A DNA stretch of 64,000 nt, taken from the NCBI GenBank assembly GCA_036872755.1, contig JAVHNS010000004.1, positions 930,001 through 994,000 of the forward strand. The letters run 5' to 3'. The stretch is from Orbilia blumenaviensis (taxonomy: Eukaryota > Ascomycota > Orbiliomycetes > Orbiliales > Orbiliaceae). Both the position numbers and the translations under genes were made by a program. This document shows positions 1 to 12,261 of the stretch, piece after piece. The notes under the pieces are model-generated. The model ran no database searches and was not told the DNA's origin. It saw nothing but the letters and a program-made list of their open reading frames with translations. Each line of letters opens with the position of its first letter. Position 1 is the first letter of the stretch.

Positions 1-3000
1 CTGGGCCGGAGTAGGGCAGCCTTCGTCTATCTGGACTGAAGTGGGAGAATTTTCATTCATTTGAGTGTCCCTTTCTTCTGGCGTCGAAATAGTATGATCT
101 TCTCCCATTCGAGTGTCCCCTTCTATTGTGCTTGAGACCGGCATATCTTCATTCATCTGGGCGTCCTCGACTTCTAGTTGGGGAATAATCACATCTGCAG
201 CCAGCTCGAGTTCCCCGTCGAAGTTCGACTCTTCGTCGCTGGTTGGTCGAATAGATTGTCCTTGCGAGGCCTGGGGGCGATGTTCTCCATCTTTATTTAA
301 AATATCCTGGTCCAGGAAATATTCGATGGCGCCTCTGCTTGATCCAGCGTGAGGTAGCCGTTCTATTTCGTGAGTCATATAGATCCATTTGTCGCCAGCT
401 TTACGTTGAGGAATACCCATCCAGTACTGTTCGATCCAGGCTGTGATATTTATCTGAGAGTATTTCTTGGCTGCAAGCAACGCTTCGTGCCTAGCACTAT
501 GATCGACTTGGAGGAGTAGCCCGAGAAAGTCAAGGCGGCCCAACCTTACAGCCAACTCAACGGGACCTTCGGGGATACCTTCTCCAACTGGATTTTCATG
601 TGGAGAACATACGCGTGCCCCGTACTCTAGAAGAACCTGCGTGATATGGAGGTGTCCATGTTTGATGGCATAGTGTAGTGCTGTGTATCGCTTGCCAAGA
701 TACTGCCACCGGACCCCCTCTCGAGGATCTGCACCCATTTCCAGGAGAATTTTGACACAGTCGAGGTTACCCTGAATTACCGCTATCTGTAGTGGTGATA
801 GATCAGCTGCATATTCGTGAGAACGGTTCAATTCAGCTACAGCCTCATCGTGACGGTGCACAAAAGCCTCCCTCAGGAGCACCGGATTAGCGATAGCGGC
901 GAGAGTCTGGAGTACGTTGTAGATCTGGATCTCGTAAGACGTCGAGTCGCTGTGTGATAGGTCACGAATCCAAATCCTCCTCGTTGGATACCATTCAAGT
1001 CCTTCGGACTTTAGGCCAGTTATGATTTTCTCGGTATGGGCCTGGCGCTCTTGCTCGTTCGGAGGCGTCAGATGCCACTGCAGCAAATTTTTACGGAGCC
1101 CGTTACCCTCAACCCAATCTTCCGGCCCAATTACCCAACGATATCGCCAAAGTCTTGTAGTAAGACTAATATCACGCTTGGTCAGTGCGTCTTTAAACTC
1201 CTGGCGAAGCTCTCCCTTCGTAAAGTGGTCGATAAAAACTCCACGATCTAACAGTCTTCCCAACAACAATGCTTCCCCGGCTGTTAGGTCCCCACAGCTG
1301 CCATCCCTACTAATCCCATATAACAGTAGAATATAATAAGAAGCCGACAAACAGTGATGATTCTTAGTTTCTCGCGTACAAATTTCCTTGACACGTTCTA
1401 AAAGGAATAGCGAAGCATTGATCAACCTCTTGTAGACAGTATAGCAAAACAGATTGCAATACCCGGAACCCAACCGTATGAAACTCATGTTTATGTTAAT
1501 ACCGTTTCTCGTAAACCAGTCAAGCCACTCAGCTATTGCACTGCAATCGGAATAACTCACTAAATCGAACCAGCGCGAACTCTCCTGATGATGAGAGGAT
1601 TCCATGGATGCTAATATAATTATTAACGCATCCAATAAAACCCGCTTTTCATTGCAGCCCGAGAACGATCTGAGAAATTTCAGGAGAAAGTCCCCGAACT
1701 TCTCATTATTTTGTAAATACGCAGCGTATAGCATGTATCCAAACGGGAACGCCTTATCGTCGTGCGCAGCCAGGACGAGACGGTGGAAATACTCTACGCC
1801 AATTATTTCCCAGGCCATCAAGGGCTCCCCATCTTGGGCTCCATTACGAAGCTTTTCAGAGAATTGAGGCGGAAAACCGAGCTCCCTAAAACAAACAGAA
1901 GCTTTATATATGTCATTATTTAAGACAGCTTCGAGCGTAATATACGCCAGATTCCTGCGGAACCCCAAGCCTAAGAGCTCCGAGAAACCGACCCTTCCTT
2001 TGATTTCAAGGATAGCCTTTCCGTATTTATTGAAGTAGAACTCTTCAATTTCACCCCAATTGAGGCCTTGGGGCAAGAATAGGGGGATCAAATCGAGGGG
2101 GATAAGTTGGTATTTAAACGCTGAAAGCGCTAGCGCCAATGCCTCCTCTACCGTCTCTGTACAAAACTGAACAGAATTCAGGCCTTGAATAATAAATTGC
2201 CTTAAGCTTGCTGAGTTATACTTTGAAGCAAGCCTCTTTATATCATAGTGCCCTTCATCACTTTTGTCTGGAGATGACACCAAGGCGGAAAGAACTCGAA
2301 AAAGATGCTTATACCATTGTACTGGGACAAGTCCGCAGAACTCGAATATACTCTCTATGATATCCTTGTCTTGCCTTAGAAGCAAGATCGGGATCATATG
2401 TTCCGCTGTCACCTTAACAGGTAAGACGTTGAATGAAAACAACATCTTTAGGGATGACCTGTGCCCAGACTTCATGATCTGATCAAGAAGCCGATCGACC
2501 TCTATTGGACGTGCAAGGTTGTTTGAAAGCTTGTAGAAGAGAATCTTAAGGGTCTTGATATTAAAAATGTTTGCCGCCCCGCCGATCTCCCCACTACTGC
2601 TGAGTCGCTCAGAGGCTTGATGAAGGAGGGATTCTATTGAAAACATTGGCAGCTGCTTGAGGATATTTTCCGGTATCTTTTGGCGAACGACCTTGGATGA
2701 TGGCACATAGAGCTCGATCCGATCAGACGTGAACGCCTGGAGGGAATAATCTGTGTCCGACCTGGTACCTATACGTATAAATATAACTAGTCAGTCTTTA
2801 TTCAGTAGCGCACGGATATCATCGATAAAACTTTACAGAGAAACATACATGCTAGGCGCTTCATCCGATTCTGTTCTGTTAGTTTAGTATTTCTACGAAT
2901 TTCTCTTTCTACCGTAACAGGGTCGATGATGTAGCTGCCATTGAGCTTCACCCCCAAAGAGCACTTCTGATTTTTGTAGTAGTAGAAATATGGTGCGACC

Positions 3001-3415
3001 TCGATCCATTTCTCTGGGGTTAATTTCTTCTCGAAATCTTGCCGGTCAACGTGCCCTATGTACTGGCTAGCTCTAGAGTCATTAGGTCTGTATTAGTTCT
3101 GAACTCGAAAACGAAGAATGGCTATATCCTAAATACTTACGTTGCACCAGTTCGAAATAAGATTTCCATAATTTCACGGGCCTTCTCAAGTGTATACCGC
3201 CGGGAGAGATAGTAATATTTCAGCTCTACGTCGTATCTTGCGAGTATGTCGGTAGGCTTTGCTCTTGTGTTCTGAGGTTTGGGTTCAGAGATGCGTCTGA
3301 TCAACTGATTTGATTCTTCAATAGCGCGGTAACGCTTTTTTTTGTTAATCCTGCCGGCGACAACGCCGGTTGAGGCAGACATCGTTATCGTTGGCTCAGC
3401 TTTATTGAAGGTCAA
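1..3415 (-). CDS. Clr5-like domain / ankyrin repeat protein, 3' end beyond window
   Basis: Three exons are read on the minus strand: 3415-3141, 3087-2849 and 2768-1, the last still open at the window edge. Both introns (53 and 80 nt) have GTAAGT/GTATGT donors, AG acceptors and matching phases (2 and 1). About 1094 residues are visible. Residues ~50-165 carry a helical stretch (YTLEKAREIMEILF) followed by a KW..VAPYFYYYKNQK..LGVKLNGSYI segment. This looks like the fungal Clr5 domain, often found at the N-terminus of large ascomycete ankyrin or TPR proteins. Residues ~825-920 hold two to three ankyrin repeats (for example TALHYAIKHGHLHITQVLLE). The middle is a helical region I do not recognise. 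The visible C-terminus is acidic and has repeated DT(R/Q)M(G/N)E(D/N) units. Ankyrin repeats suggest protein binding; the role is unknown. The start could instead be the Met 12 codons downstream. Confidence 0.8.
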
Positions 3416-5520
3416 CTGACGAATCTGTAGAACATGACCGAGCTACGGCCAGGCCTCTTGGTAAACACCGATTAATTGTCGGAAATGGTAGGCTGTTTTT
3501 TAGCTCCCTCAACTTATCCCGGGAGTCGTTCAAGTACTTTTAGCGAGGATATAATGTTTATAATTACGAGACAGTAGATGTGCTGGTAGTAAGTTGTGGA
3601 TATGGAATTTGAAGACGGTAGGAACAAAATGTTTTGATTTCCTAGTGGAAAGTCAAGAAGAGGGGATTGAGGAAGTGGGACTGAAGTGAGAGGAAGAATA
3701 TTAATCCAGTGTCCTTATATACACAATACGCATGCTACTCATGATTTGGGGAGAATAAGGCTGCATTGACACAGCTGCGGCCTTGGCCAATAAAACTGCA
3801 GCTTCAGGCGGAAAGACTAACCGGGCGCGGGCTGGAAAGGTTAGCCGCACAGAAACTGTTCGGGACCAATCATAGATGGGTATTGCACTGTTTACCAGGG
3901 TTCGACAAGGGACCTGGTCAAAATTCAGGAAGCAATGTTTTCTTTTTTTGTTGGCGACGCAATGCATGGCCAGCGTACTTGGCATCGTTTTCTCTGCAGC
4001 CTGCGACTTCAAAGTTCACGACCTAGCTCTAAAGTCTTAAGACGTCTTTGCACCACACAGCTTTGAATTTTATCTGATGTCCAGAGTAGTCCCTAATTTC
4101 TCACAAATTGGTACGTTTGTTGCTAACCTATGGGCTCGAACTATAACACTACCGGCACTCAAACCACGAGTGGCTATTCTGTGGAAAAACGCGAGCCTCA
4201 TTTGCTAATCCTCACTTTCCTACACTCTAAATGGCCAAAACTATTGACACAGGCACACAACCAAAATGACATACTCCCCATCATCATCGCTATTGTTTCA
4301 TCTGAACATGGTTTATAACATCTCTTCACTCGTAATATCCTCATCACATGGATAGATTGCATCGATCGTTTATAAAATTTACTACATAGATGTTGATCGG
4401 GAAAAGCCGAAGGGCCTATATACCAGCCTACGGCTCCCCCCCCTATGACAGTAGCCAAACACCACCCCACGAAAGTTACGGCTTTGGCTCTCTAAGTACT
4501 AGACCTCATTTACCACTGAAATCATTCAGGGGAGTACTTTTAAAGCCGCAATATGCGATATATATGTGTGTGCGACTTACGAGGGGATCCCGACTTGAAG
4601 AACTATATATTTTTAATTAGCAAGTTCCATGCCAGATATTTCTCCGCCCGTCATTAACCCTAATACGTTAATGCTACGTGCTCGAAGCTATTGACCAAAC
4701 GTAGGTCGTTCGGGTACGTCACTGTTCCTTCCGAAAAAACGTAGTTACAACCCTAAATATGGTGGCACAAGTGCAAGCATCTCAATAGCGGGATTGATGT
4801 GTTGTTCGAGTCCGCGTCTGGGCACCTTGCGACCAAAGTTAATCAACTGAAGGCCAGCATTACGAAAATAGATACCCCGCCAATGGCTACAAGAGATTCG
4901 GTACAACTCTGTATCCTATCGTCTGCAATCCGAGAACGAAGGAACTTGGGAGCGGAGAAGTTACTCCTGCCTTTGATCGTACAAAAATGTCACCCAATAT
5001 ATATTTTTTATAAGTATCGAATTGGTTTATTCGCTAGGCAACGGGTATCTGCTATTACTAAACTTCCAGACCGAGGATATAAAGGACATATAGTTGTATA
5101 CAACAGAGTTTGAGGGTTCCCAGCAGTCCCCGCGTTGAGGTTGGACAGGATATATGTGTATGCAGCGTGGGTAGATACATGCCAAAGAACCAGATTACCA
5201 TGGTAAGTGCGGTGCACAACATCTCAGTAAACTTTATCATCAGCTTTAACTATTGACCGATATAGTGATATACCAGCACTTATAGTACAACATCAAACGT
5301 GAAACATAGGACGTACATGGAAACCCCCAACCCAGCTACTTAAATACATACTAACGTTACACCGTTGACATCATCGAAAGTATGTGGCCCTCGGATTCCT
5401 AAATACCCCGATATCATAATTGGGCACCCATGTCCCGGTGTGACATGAGTCTGGTCACTGGGGATATCCAATGTGGGGGGTTATTATGGCAGTGTCGCTA
5501 TCTAATAAAATAGACGTTTC
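3416..5520. other. gene-poor spacer
   Basis: Between the divergent ankyrin and sugar-transporter genes. Both strands hold only short ORFs with no family resemblance and no consistent splice structure. The sequence is AT-rich with scattered TATATA tracts. The first few hundred bases must hold the promoter and 5' UTR of the ankyrin gene, but I cannot point to a specific element. Confidence 0.5.
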
Positions 5521-5521
5521 A

Positions 5522-5529
5522 TATATAAA
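5522..5529 (+). promoter_or_regulatory. TATA box of the sugar transporter
   Basis: The octamer TATATAAA lies 152 bases upstream of the preferred ATG at 5682 and 72 bases upstream of the alternative in-frame ATG at 5601. If transcription starts about 30 bases below it, both ATGs lie in the transcript. Confidence 0.5.
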
Positions 5530-5681
5530 GGTGCACCCTAAACCAATACAGAATGGCTCAAAGCTTCGTATTTAAATTACACCCATGAATATATGAATAT
5601 ATGTCAACACCTTCCAACATCTTGAAAATTCATATTTTGCCACCAGCCCTTCAGAAAAACATTCTTAAGCACCTAATCATC

Positions 5682-8433
5682 ATGGTAGCCTTCAATTTCA
5701 AAGTCCAAAGAGAAGGGAGCGGTTCGGCAGGAGTGGCGATAGCAGTTGGTCTTTTTGTTGCATTTGGAGGTAATCGTACCCGAATCCCAATGCACTTAGA
5801 CACTATTAATTTCAAGTACAGGCATTTTGTTCGGATACGATACTGTAATCTACCGAGTCTGATATGCTTATATAAATGTAAAAAAGGGTATTAATAAAGC
5901 TAACCAGAAGCCTCTGCCCTCCTATAGGGCACCATTGGCGGGATTTTGGGGATGGACTATTGGATAAAAGAATTTGCGAGAAATGAAGACCAAAATGGAA
6001 ACAAGTTCATCAACTCAGCCGACAAGTCTCTCATTGTTTCAATCCTATCCGTGGGAACCTTCTTCGGAGCTTTGATGTCTGCACAGGTTGCAGACCGCTT
6101 TGGTAGAAAGTATGGGTTGATGATTTCATCCATTGTTTTTACGGTATGGGCACCAAAACATCCTGCAATTAGCAAAAAGAGACTCAATCTATTAAAAAAT
6201 TGGTGGATTCAGGTTGGCGTTATATTCCAGACAGCTGCGACGGAGATAATAATGCTAGTCATTGGGAGGTTGATAGCTGGTTTGGGGGTTGGCCTTCTAA
6301 GGTACCCTGCTTTCCCTTATAACAGTGAAATATATAACGTAGAGAGGACAGAGTGACGTGAAGTTATCATAGTGCACAAGTCGTAAGTTCAGATATACAA
6401 TCCCCACCTTGTAGAAACTATCGATCTAATCAGCCCTTCATAGCCAATGTACCAATCCGAAACCAGCCCAAAATGGATCCGCGGGGTATGTGTATAACCA
6501 GGATCCGGCCAATAGAACTACTCGAGTACTCGGTTTTTGACACCATTAAATAGGCAATTGTTGGCAGTTATCAGCTCGCAATAACTATAGGGCTACTTCT
6601 AGCCTCTTGCGCAGATCAAGGTATGGCAAAATCTGCAGGAGCCATTCGATCTATTTCTTTCTTGGATCACAAGCTTTGCAAGCACAAAAACGATCGGAGC
6701 TCCCAACATTATCGCTTAAACGGTTTAACATGTGTCATGATAGGGACCCATCAACGACAAGATACAGGTTCCTATCGTATACCTCTTTCAATCCAATTTG
6801 TTTGGGCACTTATTCTATTCTTTGGGATGATGTTCCTCCCTGAGACCCCGCGTTTCCTAATCAAGCGTGGTCGTTTGGACGTTGCGGCGAAATCATTGTC
6901 TACTCTCCGCCGGCTCCCGTCAGACCACCCTGAAATCCTTGCCGAACTAAACGAGATAAAGGCCAATCATGAGTATGAAATGAGCATCGGCCAAACCTCT
7001 TACAAAGAACTTCTTTCAAACCGAAGCGGATTCCTACGGAAACGACTGTTAACTGGTGTTGGGATTCAAGTATTCCAGCAATTGAGTGGTGCTAACTTCA
7101 TTTTCTACTATGGAACAACATTCTTCCAGTCTGCCGGGATCAAGAACTCCTTCGTCGTATCGCTGATTACTAACTGCGTAAATGTCGTTTCTACCTTGCC
7201 AGGGCTTTGGCTCGTCGATAATTGGGGCCGTCGTAACCTGTTACTGTTTGGTGCTGCGGGCATGTTTTTCTGCCAATTCATTGTAGTAAGTCACTGCACC
7301 CAGTCGAAACTGCCATGAAGAGTAGACCTATCCAAATCTGAAGGACAAGGCTTTGAAATGTGTGTGTTAACTGCGATTTCTTGATAGGCTATTGTTGGCA
7401 CTGTTTCCCAGTCGCAGACTGCCCACAACACTTTGGTAGCATTTGTCTGCATTTACATTTTTTTCTTCGCTTCTTCATGGGCAAGTCAATGTCGACACCA
7501 CAGATCCCTTGGCCGTCAAATACTGACAACAAAATCCCTTTAGGGGTGTGTTCAAAATACAACCTGCGATATATATCTTAGGGGGATAATAATTAGTAAT
7601 ATCTCACAGACCCGTAGCGTGGGTAGTGGTATGTGTATTTCCGCGCCGAAGAGAGAACTAAATGTTTTACCTAAGAAACAGTCATGGGCTAACTAAGGCT
7701 GGTATGAAGACAGGAGAAATATTCCCACTAAAAGCAAGAGCGAAAGGACTTTCCATCACGACTGCGGCAAACTGGTTATTCAACTGGGCAATTGGGTAAC
7801 TGCTAACACTAGCCAATGTTAGAGTACTAAATCATAGCTAATTGTGAGGGCTTCGAATCAACCGATAGCTACGCCACGCCGTATATGGTCGACAGGTCTG
7901 TGTTGCCATGTTGAAGTCAACTCAACACACGTCATGGTTACGATATATTTGTTCCAGAAAACAGCACTGAGCACTGACTTACCATTGTTTCAAAAATTGC
8001 GATTTAATAGTGGCCCTGGTAACGCAAATCTTGGAGCCAAAGTGTTCTTTGTATGGGGATCATTCTGTGCCCTGAGCTTCGCATTTGTATGGGCGTACGT
8101 AAAACCCCTCCCTGAAAATTGCGCTGGCCAGAGAGCAGCCCGCAGTAACTGGTCGTATACTTTTAAAATCAACATAGGTTCATTTATGAGACGAAAGGCT
8201 TTACCTTGGAGCAGGTCGACGAGATTTATGCTAAGGTGCCGCATGCGTGGAAATCTTCTGGATTTGAGCCAACTGTCAAGTTCGTTGAAGTTGCCGAAGA
8301 GGTTCAACAGCGGCCGTATGAGGGCGGAAGACGGCCAACTCTATCAGAGATAGAAGCCAGCGCGATTCGTAGGAAGAGCTCTGTTGGGTTACCAGAACAG
8401 AGCGAGAAGGCGACGGAGAGTCAAGTCCAATGA
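5682..8433 (+). CDS. MFS sugar transporter (HXT/monosaccharide type), 14 exons
   Basis: Exons by frame and splice sites: 5682-5769, 5822-5844, 5928-6143, 6213-6301, 6373-6382, 6444-6485, 6554-6620, 6744-7285, 7388-7480, 7610-7628, 7710-7795, 7869-7895, 8011-8094, 8178-8433. The product is about 547 residues, normal for this family. Sugar-porter signatures appear in order: GGILFGYDTGTIGG, DRFGRKYG, GRLIAGLGVG, PMYQSE, PETPRFL, QQLSGANFIFYYG, WGRRNLL, PVAWVV/TGEIFPLKARAK, and ETKGFTLEQVDEIY at the C-terminus. It should be a 12-span plasma-membrane hexose porter. Exon 5 is a 10-nt microexon. All junctions keep phase except exon 9/10: exon 9 ends at TGG before GCAAGT, a possible GC donor, and exon 10 then fits only if two bases are supplied. 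The gene may therefore be slightly damaged or use an unusual splice. An in-frame ATG at 5601 is an alternative start. Confidence 0.85.
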
Positions 8434-11400
8434 TATAGTTCGGACCTCGCTCTCACGAGGCTGCGGAAGTGCCAGATTGTGGAGGTACGCTTGGCTAGTG
8501 AACCGGTATATTGGCGATCCTGTCTTGGTTTTTTTGGGTTTTTTTTTCTTTGGTTCTGGATTGCAGCACGTTCCCAAATTGCATTCAATCTCAGTAAGCT
8601 ATGTATTTCCCTTTTCGTCACCAGAACAGTTTCTGATATCTTGAAACTTGGTATATTTATTTAAATACCAGTATTGACGATTAGCATCTAATATTTTTAA
8701 GCTGGAATTCGTAAATCCATAATCGGCTTACAATTTGGGCTTTTTGATTAATCAGTTTAAACACAACAATTGGAAGCGTAAAATCTCTCGTACCAGCTAG
8801 TTCATGATAATATTGATACCAACCCTGAAATGTACAGTCCACTAAGGCAGTATGTTATAAACGACTATCGGCAGAGGCTACCTGATTGCAAAAAGGCGTT
8901 GCTCCACAGGTCTGAAATTTACCCATGTCACCGTTGCATCTTGGTTCTCTACAAATTCATGCCCGAAGCCAAAACTTGCCGGAGTTTATCAATCGCCGCA
9001 GACAAGCGCCTCCTGCATGATGTGCGGAGCACGTACATATAACGCATTAAAAGAGGGTACATAGAACATTCGAGCCAAAGTTTAACCCCTCTCATTAGTT
9101 AGAGTTACACAAGCATAAGCACTCTCATAATTTCAAATTTGTGACATATATATTAAATTTGCGGAGAGCTGGGCAAAGGGGAAATAGAAACAGGTGTACT
9201 GTATGCACTTACCTCTTTGTTAAAGGAAACTATTGTTCTTAGGCTGCTCGAACACGAAATCCTAGATATGGTCCCAGGTATATGCCGCACCAAATTGACA
9301 GAACTAGAGAGTTTCAAAAACCTTTGAAACCGATTTCTCTCGTGCGATATCGACAGAGAGAATCCTATGAAAACTGCACTATACCTTTTCGAATTTTCGA
9401 GACTCAGTGCACGTGCATTAGTCTATATACCAAAAGACAAGTCCGTCTCCAAAAGCTTAAATGTATCTGACGGAACATCATAGCGGGGATTTAAAATCCG
9501 AAGTCGGAAGGTATCTAAAATCCGTTAGACTCTGATCATGGATCCATATGCAATGCAATACTGGTCTCGTTAGTGCAATACCTACTCAGAATACTGGTAG
9601 GTTTTGTTGCAGTTTTTGCGACAACACAAATTTGCAATTGGCATCAAGATGCCCAACTCAATCCAGCTGTACCAGAGCCAAACATAACAGCCAGGGGTGC
9701 GACACGACATTAACATTTACCACATCGACAGGCTTAAGTCGGTCGTATTCGGTACCAGTTAACGAAGCAGTCATCAACCTGACTTCCGATTTTTCCCCTT
9801 CACCATCAAAGAAGTGAGTTTTCACCCTCATTCCGAACCGCGTTAGCACTAGCTTGTCCAACAGCCTGAAAATCGACAGCTTGTGGCATAACGTTAATCT
9901 CGGCCATGGGAGGGAAAAATCAGAAATGATTAACACGGGCTACAAACAAGCAGCATTCTAGCCGGCCTCTTAGGAGAGTTTATTCACCGTCCTGGCGTAG
10001 ACCTTCCTCCTAAGGGAAAACTTACTGTCGCACTTTCGGGCCCGGCTGCATGCCTCCAGCCCCAACCGACCGTCGTGCATCGCAGGTGCGTGAAATCTGC
10101 ATAACGACATCTCTTAGGCAAGATACTTGTCGAAAGGATTGCCGACAGGGTCTCAGCCAACGATATTAATAGGCAAACTCGTCTCCATTAGCTTCTGTCG
10201 ATCCATTCCGGACCGAACCCATTAACCTCCCCCGCATTTTGAGATCGCGCGTTTTTTGTGTGACAGAGCAATGTGATCTCATTCCAACACAATGATGCGA
10301 GTTGGGTGTTTCCCTTAGACCAATCTTTTCGTAGCCCCGGTCGGAGGAGTTCAAACATAACATAGGAGCGGGGTTAATGACAATAACTTACCTTAGCTAT
10401 AAAAAAAATAAAAAAATTTTCGAAGAGGGGAAAGTGTCAAAAATGCAACACCTTCTGGGCCCTCGCAGACTGTGGGCTTTTTGCTTACCTCGTACACACT
10501 ATCGGATATTTTCTCCGTCCTAAGTGCGCCAATAATCGCGGTGCTCTATCCCTAAATGGGCACGATTGTCTGTACCTTACCTCAGTTGAACAAATATGTT
10601 GGAACAAGGAGTTGTTATCCTGCTTACTTAACGTTAGTATAGAAATCTTAAAACTAAAATATGCATGGATATCCTGTGTCACCATGAACGAACTTCTTAC
10701 TTGGCTATGCATATGAAGATTTACCGAATGGTATAAAATTGCTTCCTTGCTAAAAATTACCGTCATGATGAAAGTATGTTCAATTGTGAGTTGTTCATGG
10801 ATTATTGGGCAGATCCTACACCTGCACCATAGGTACCCAAAGCCATCAGTTTCCTCCAGCTCCATTGCCCGACCCAACCCCAAAAGAAAGTTATAAGCGC
10901 GTACTATGCAAGCTTGAAGCATACGGGAGGCAGATACGACAAATTCTTGAGTCTGGAAAGAAGCCCCTCCCCACTCAAATTGGATCCATAAACTCAATGG
11001 AATTGAGCTTGGAATTTGGATCCCGCCATGGACCGAATTAAAGCACTCCAAAGCCTTTGGGCGCCAGAGGCCTTTAAACTGTGTAGCAATTGGTCACGAC
11101 GGAAGCCAAGAGACTCAGAACAGTGCTTTAAAAACAATCTCAATATGCATCAGGCCCTTAATTAAAGCCATGAGCTAAAAAATTCCCCGTCGACAATTGT
11201 AAAGCATGGCTGCAATGTAACATGACTGCCTTAGAGTAGTCTCGTAGTATTAGAGTATCTATCCGTAACCAACCATATTACACGTCACAATTAACATTAA
11301 ACCTCTCAAGACAAAGCTTCGCCTCGTCGGATCGGAGCCGACCCTGAAGCTCAGCCCGGATATATCAGAGTGACGATCCCAGCGATTGGATGAACCCATA

Positions 11401-11712
11401 CGTTAAGAACCTCCCCTGGATCCCAATAGTTTTTATGTAGTGTTGGTATGCGGCTCGCGGACGCGAATGAAGGGGATGATCTCAACGTTATACTGACCAT
11501 TCTCGGACTGCATTCCTTTGATAATCTCCAATCATGATCATATGACGATACTGTCACGGTTTTGGAACACAGACGCTAACATCGGTCCTCAGGTTTATCA
11601 ACGTTATGGCGGGACTTTCCGCAAAGTCAATTCTATTATCTCCAAACCAGCTATTTGCGAGTTAAGATTAATATAAGACACTTCCAGAGGGTGTCCATAG
11701 AGCTAAAATGCC
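8434..11712. other. 3.3-kb gene-poor spacer
   Basis: No convincing gene on either strand. The 3' flank of the transporter (about 8525-8555) has T-rich tracts. A 188-codon minus-strand frame at 10485-11051 has no recognisable composition and overlaps a short plus-strand frame (10805-11041) whose translation looks somewhat more protein-like; it could be a gene relic. A GC-richer patch near 9960-10080 has no readable frame. Confidence 0.5.
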
Positions 11713-11720
11713 TATATAAG
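11713..11720 (+). promoter_or_regulatory. TATA box of the secreted cysteine-rich protein
   Basis: TATATAAG lies about 216 bases before the ATG at 11929. A pyrimidine-rich stretch with CATCATCA follows it, as is typical around fungal transcription starts. Confidence 0.5.
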
Positions 11721-11928
11721 GACAGCTGGTCTGCCGTCACAGTTTGCTGTATCCCCACCATTATCATCATCAGAGAAAAAACAAGAACCCGCAACTTAAA
11801 AGTTAGTTTTGATAACAATCTCTTATCTATATTTTATATAATTCTAGCTTGTGCTAATTTTCCCTATATTTTGACAACAGAACCGACAAAACATAGAACA
11901 CGATCCCACAAATCCCCAAATTACAAAA

Positions 11929-12261
11929 ATGCAACTCAGCAAGATCACACTCGTCCTGTCCCTCATCGCGACAACTTTGGCCGTTGCAGTGCCAGAACCA
12001 GAACCAGCCTCAAAAGAGGCTGCAATCCTCGAAGCCAAACGCAGCGACCTCGATAAACGCCAAAACTGCGACCCAAATGGCTGCACATGTAGACCAAGCG
12101 TACAGGGCCAATACTGCGGTTGGTGCTACGCCGTAACCAACCCAGGAAGAGGCGGCAGCTGGTCCGACGTCTTCGAGTGCAACCCTTCTGGCGGATGCTG
12201 CCGATACGGCCCACGCGCCAGCTGCAGCAGCTGGCAAAGCTTTTCTCCATGTGGGCCGTAA
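11929..12261 (+). CDS. small secreted cysteine-rich protein (effector-like)
   Basis: Intronless, 110 residues. Residues 1-20 form a signal peptide (hydrophobic LVLSLIATTLAVA). A short propeptide with PEPEP follows and ends in Lys-Arg at 43-44; another KR lies at 37-38. Both suit Kex2-type cleavage in the Golgi. The predicted mature peptide is 66 residues starting QNCDPNGC. It has ten cysteines including one CC pair, so up to five disulfides, and is rich in Gly, Ser and Trp. The ATG follows an A-rich leader (CAAAAATG), a good fungal start context. The nearest genes are more than 2 kb away on each side. Small size, secretion, Kex2 processing and high cysteine content are the usual marks of fungal effector-like or antimicrobial-like proteins, but I do not recognise the family and infer no target. 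Confidence 0.85.
   Translation: MQLSKITLVLSLIATTLAVAVPEPEPASKEAAILEAKRSDLDKRQNCDPNGCTCRPSVQGQYCGWCYAVTNPGRGGSWSDVFECNPSGGCCRYGPRASCSSWQSFSPCGP

Noticed and set aside
4650..4670. Telomere-like TTAACCCTAA
   Set aside because: A single copy only; no array.
10485..11051. 188-codon minus-strand frame
   Set aside because: Composition is not protein-like (frequent Cys, His, Met and Arg with no pattern), there is no domain, and the opposite strand reads at least as well.
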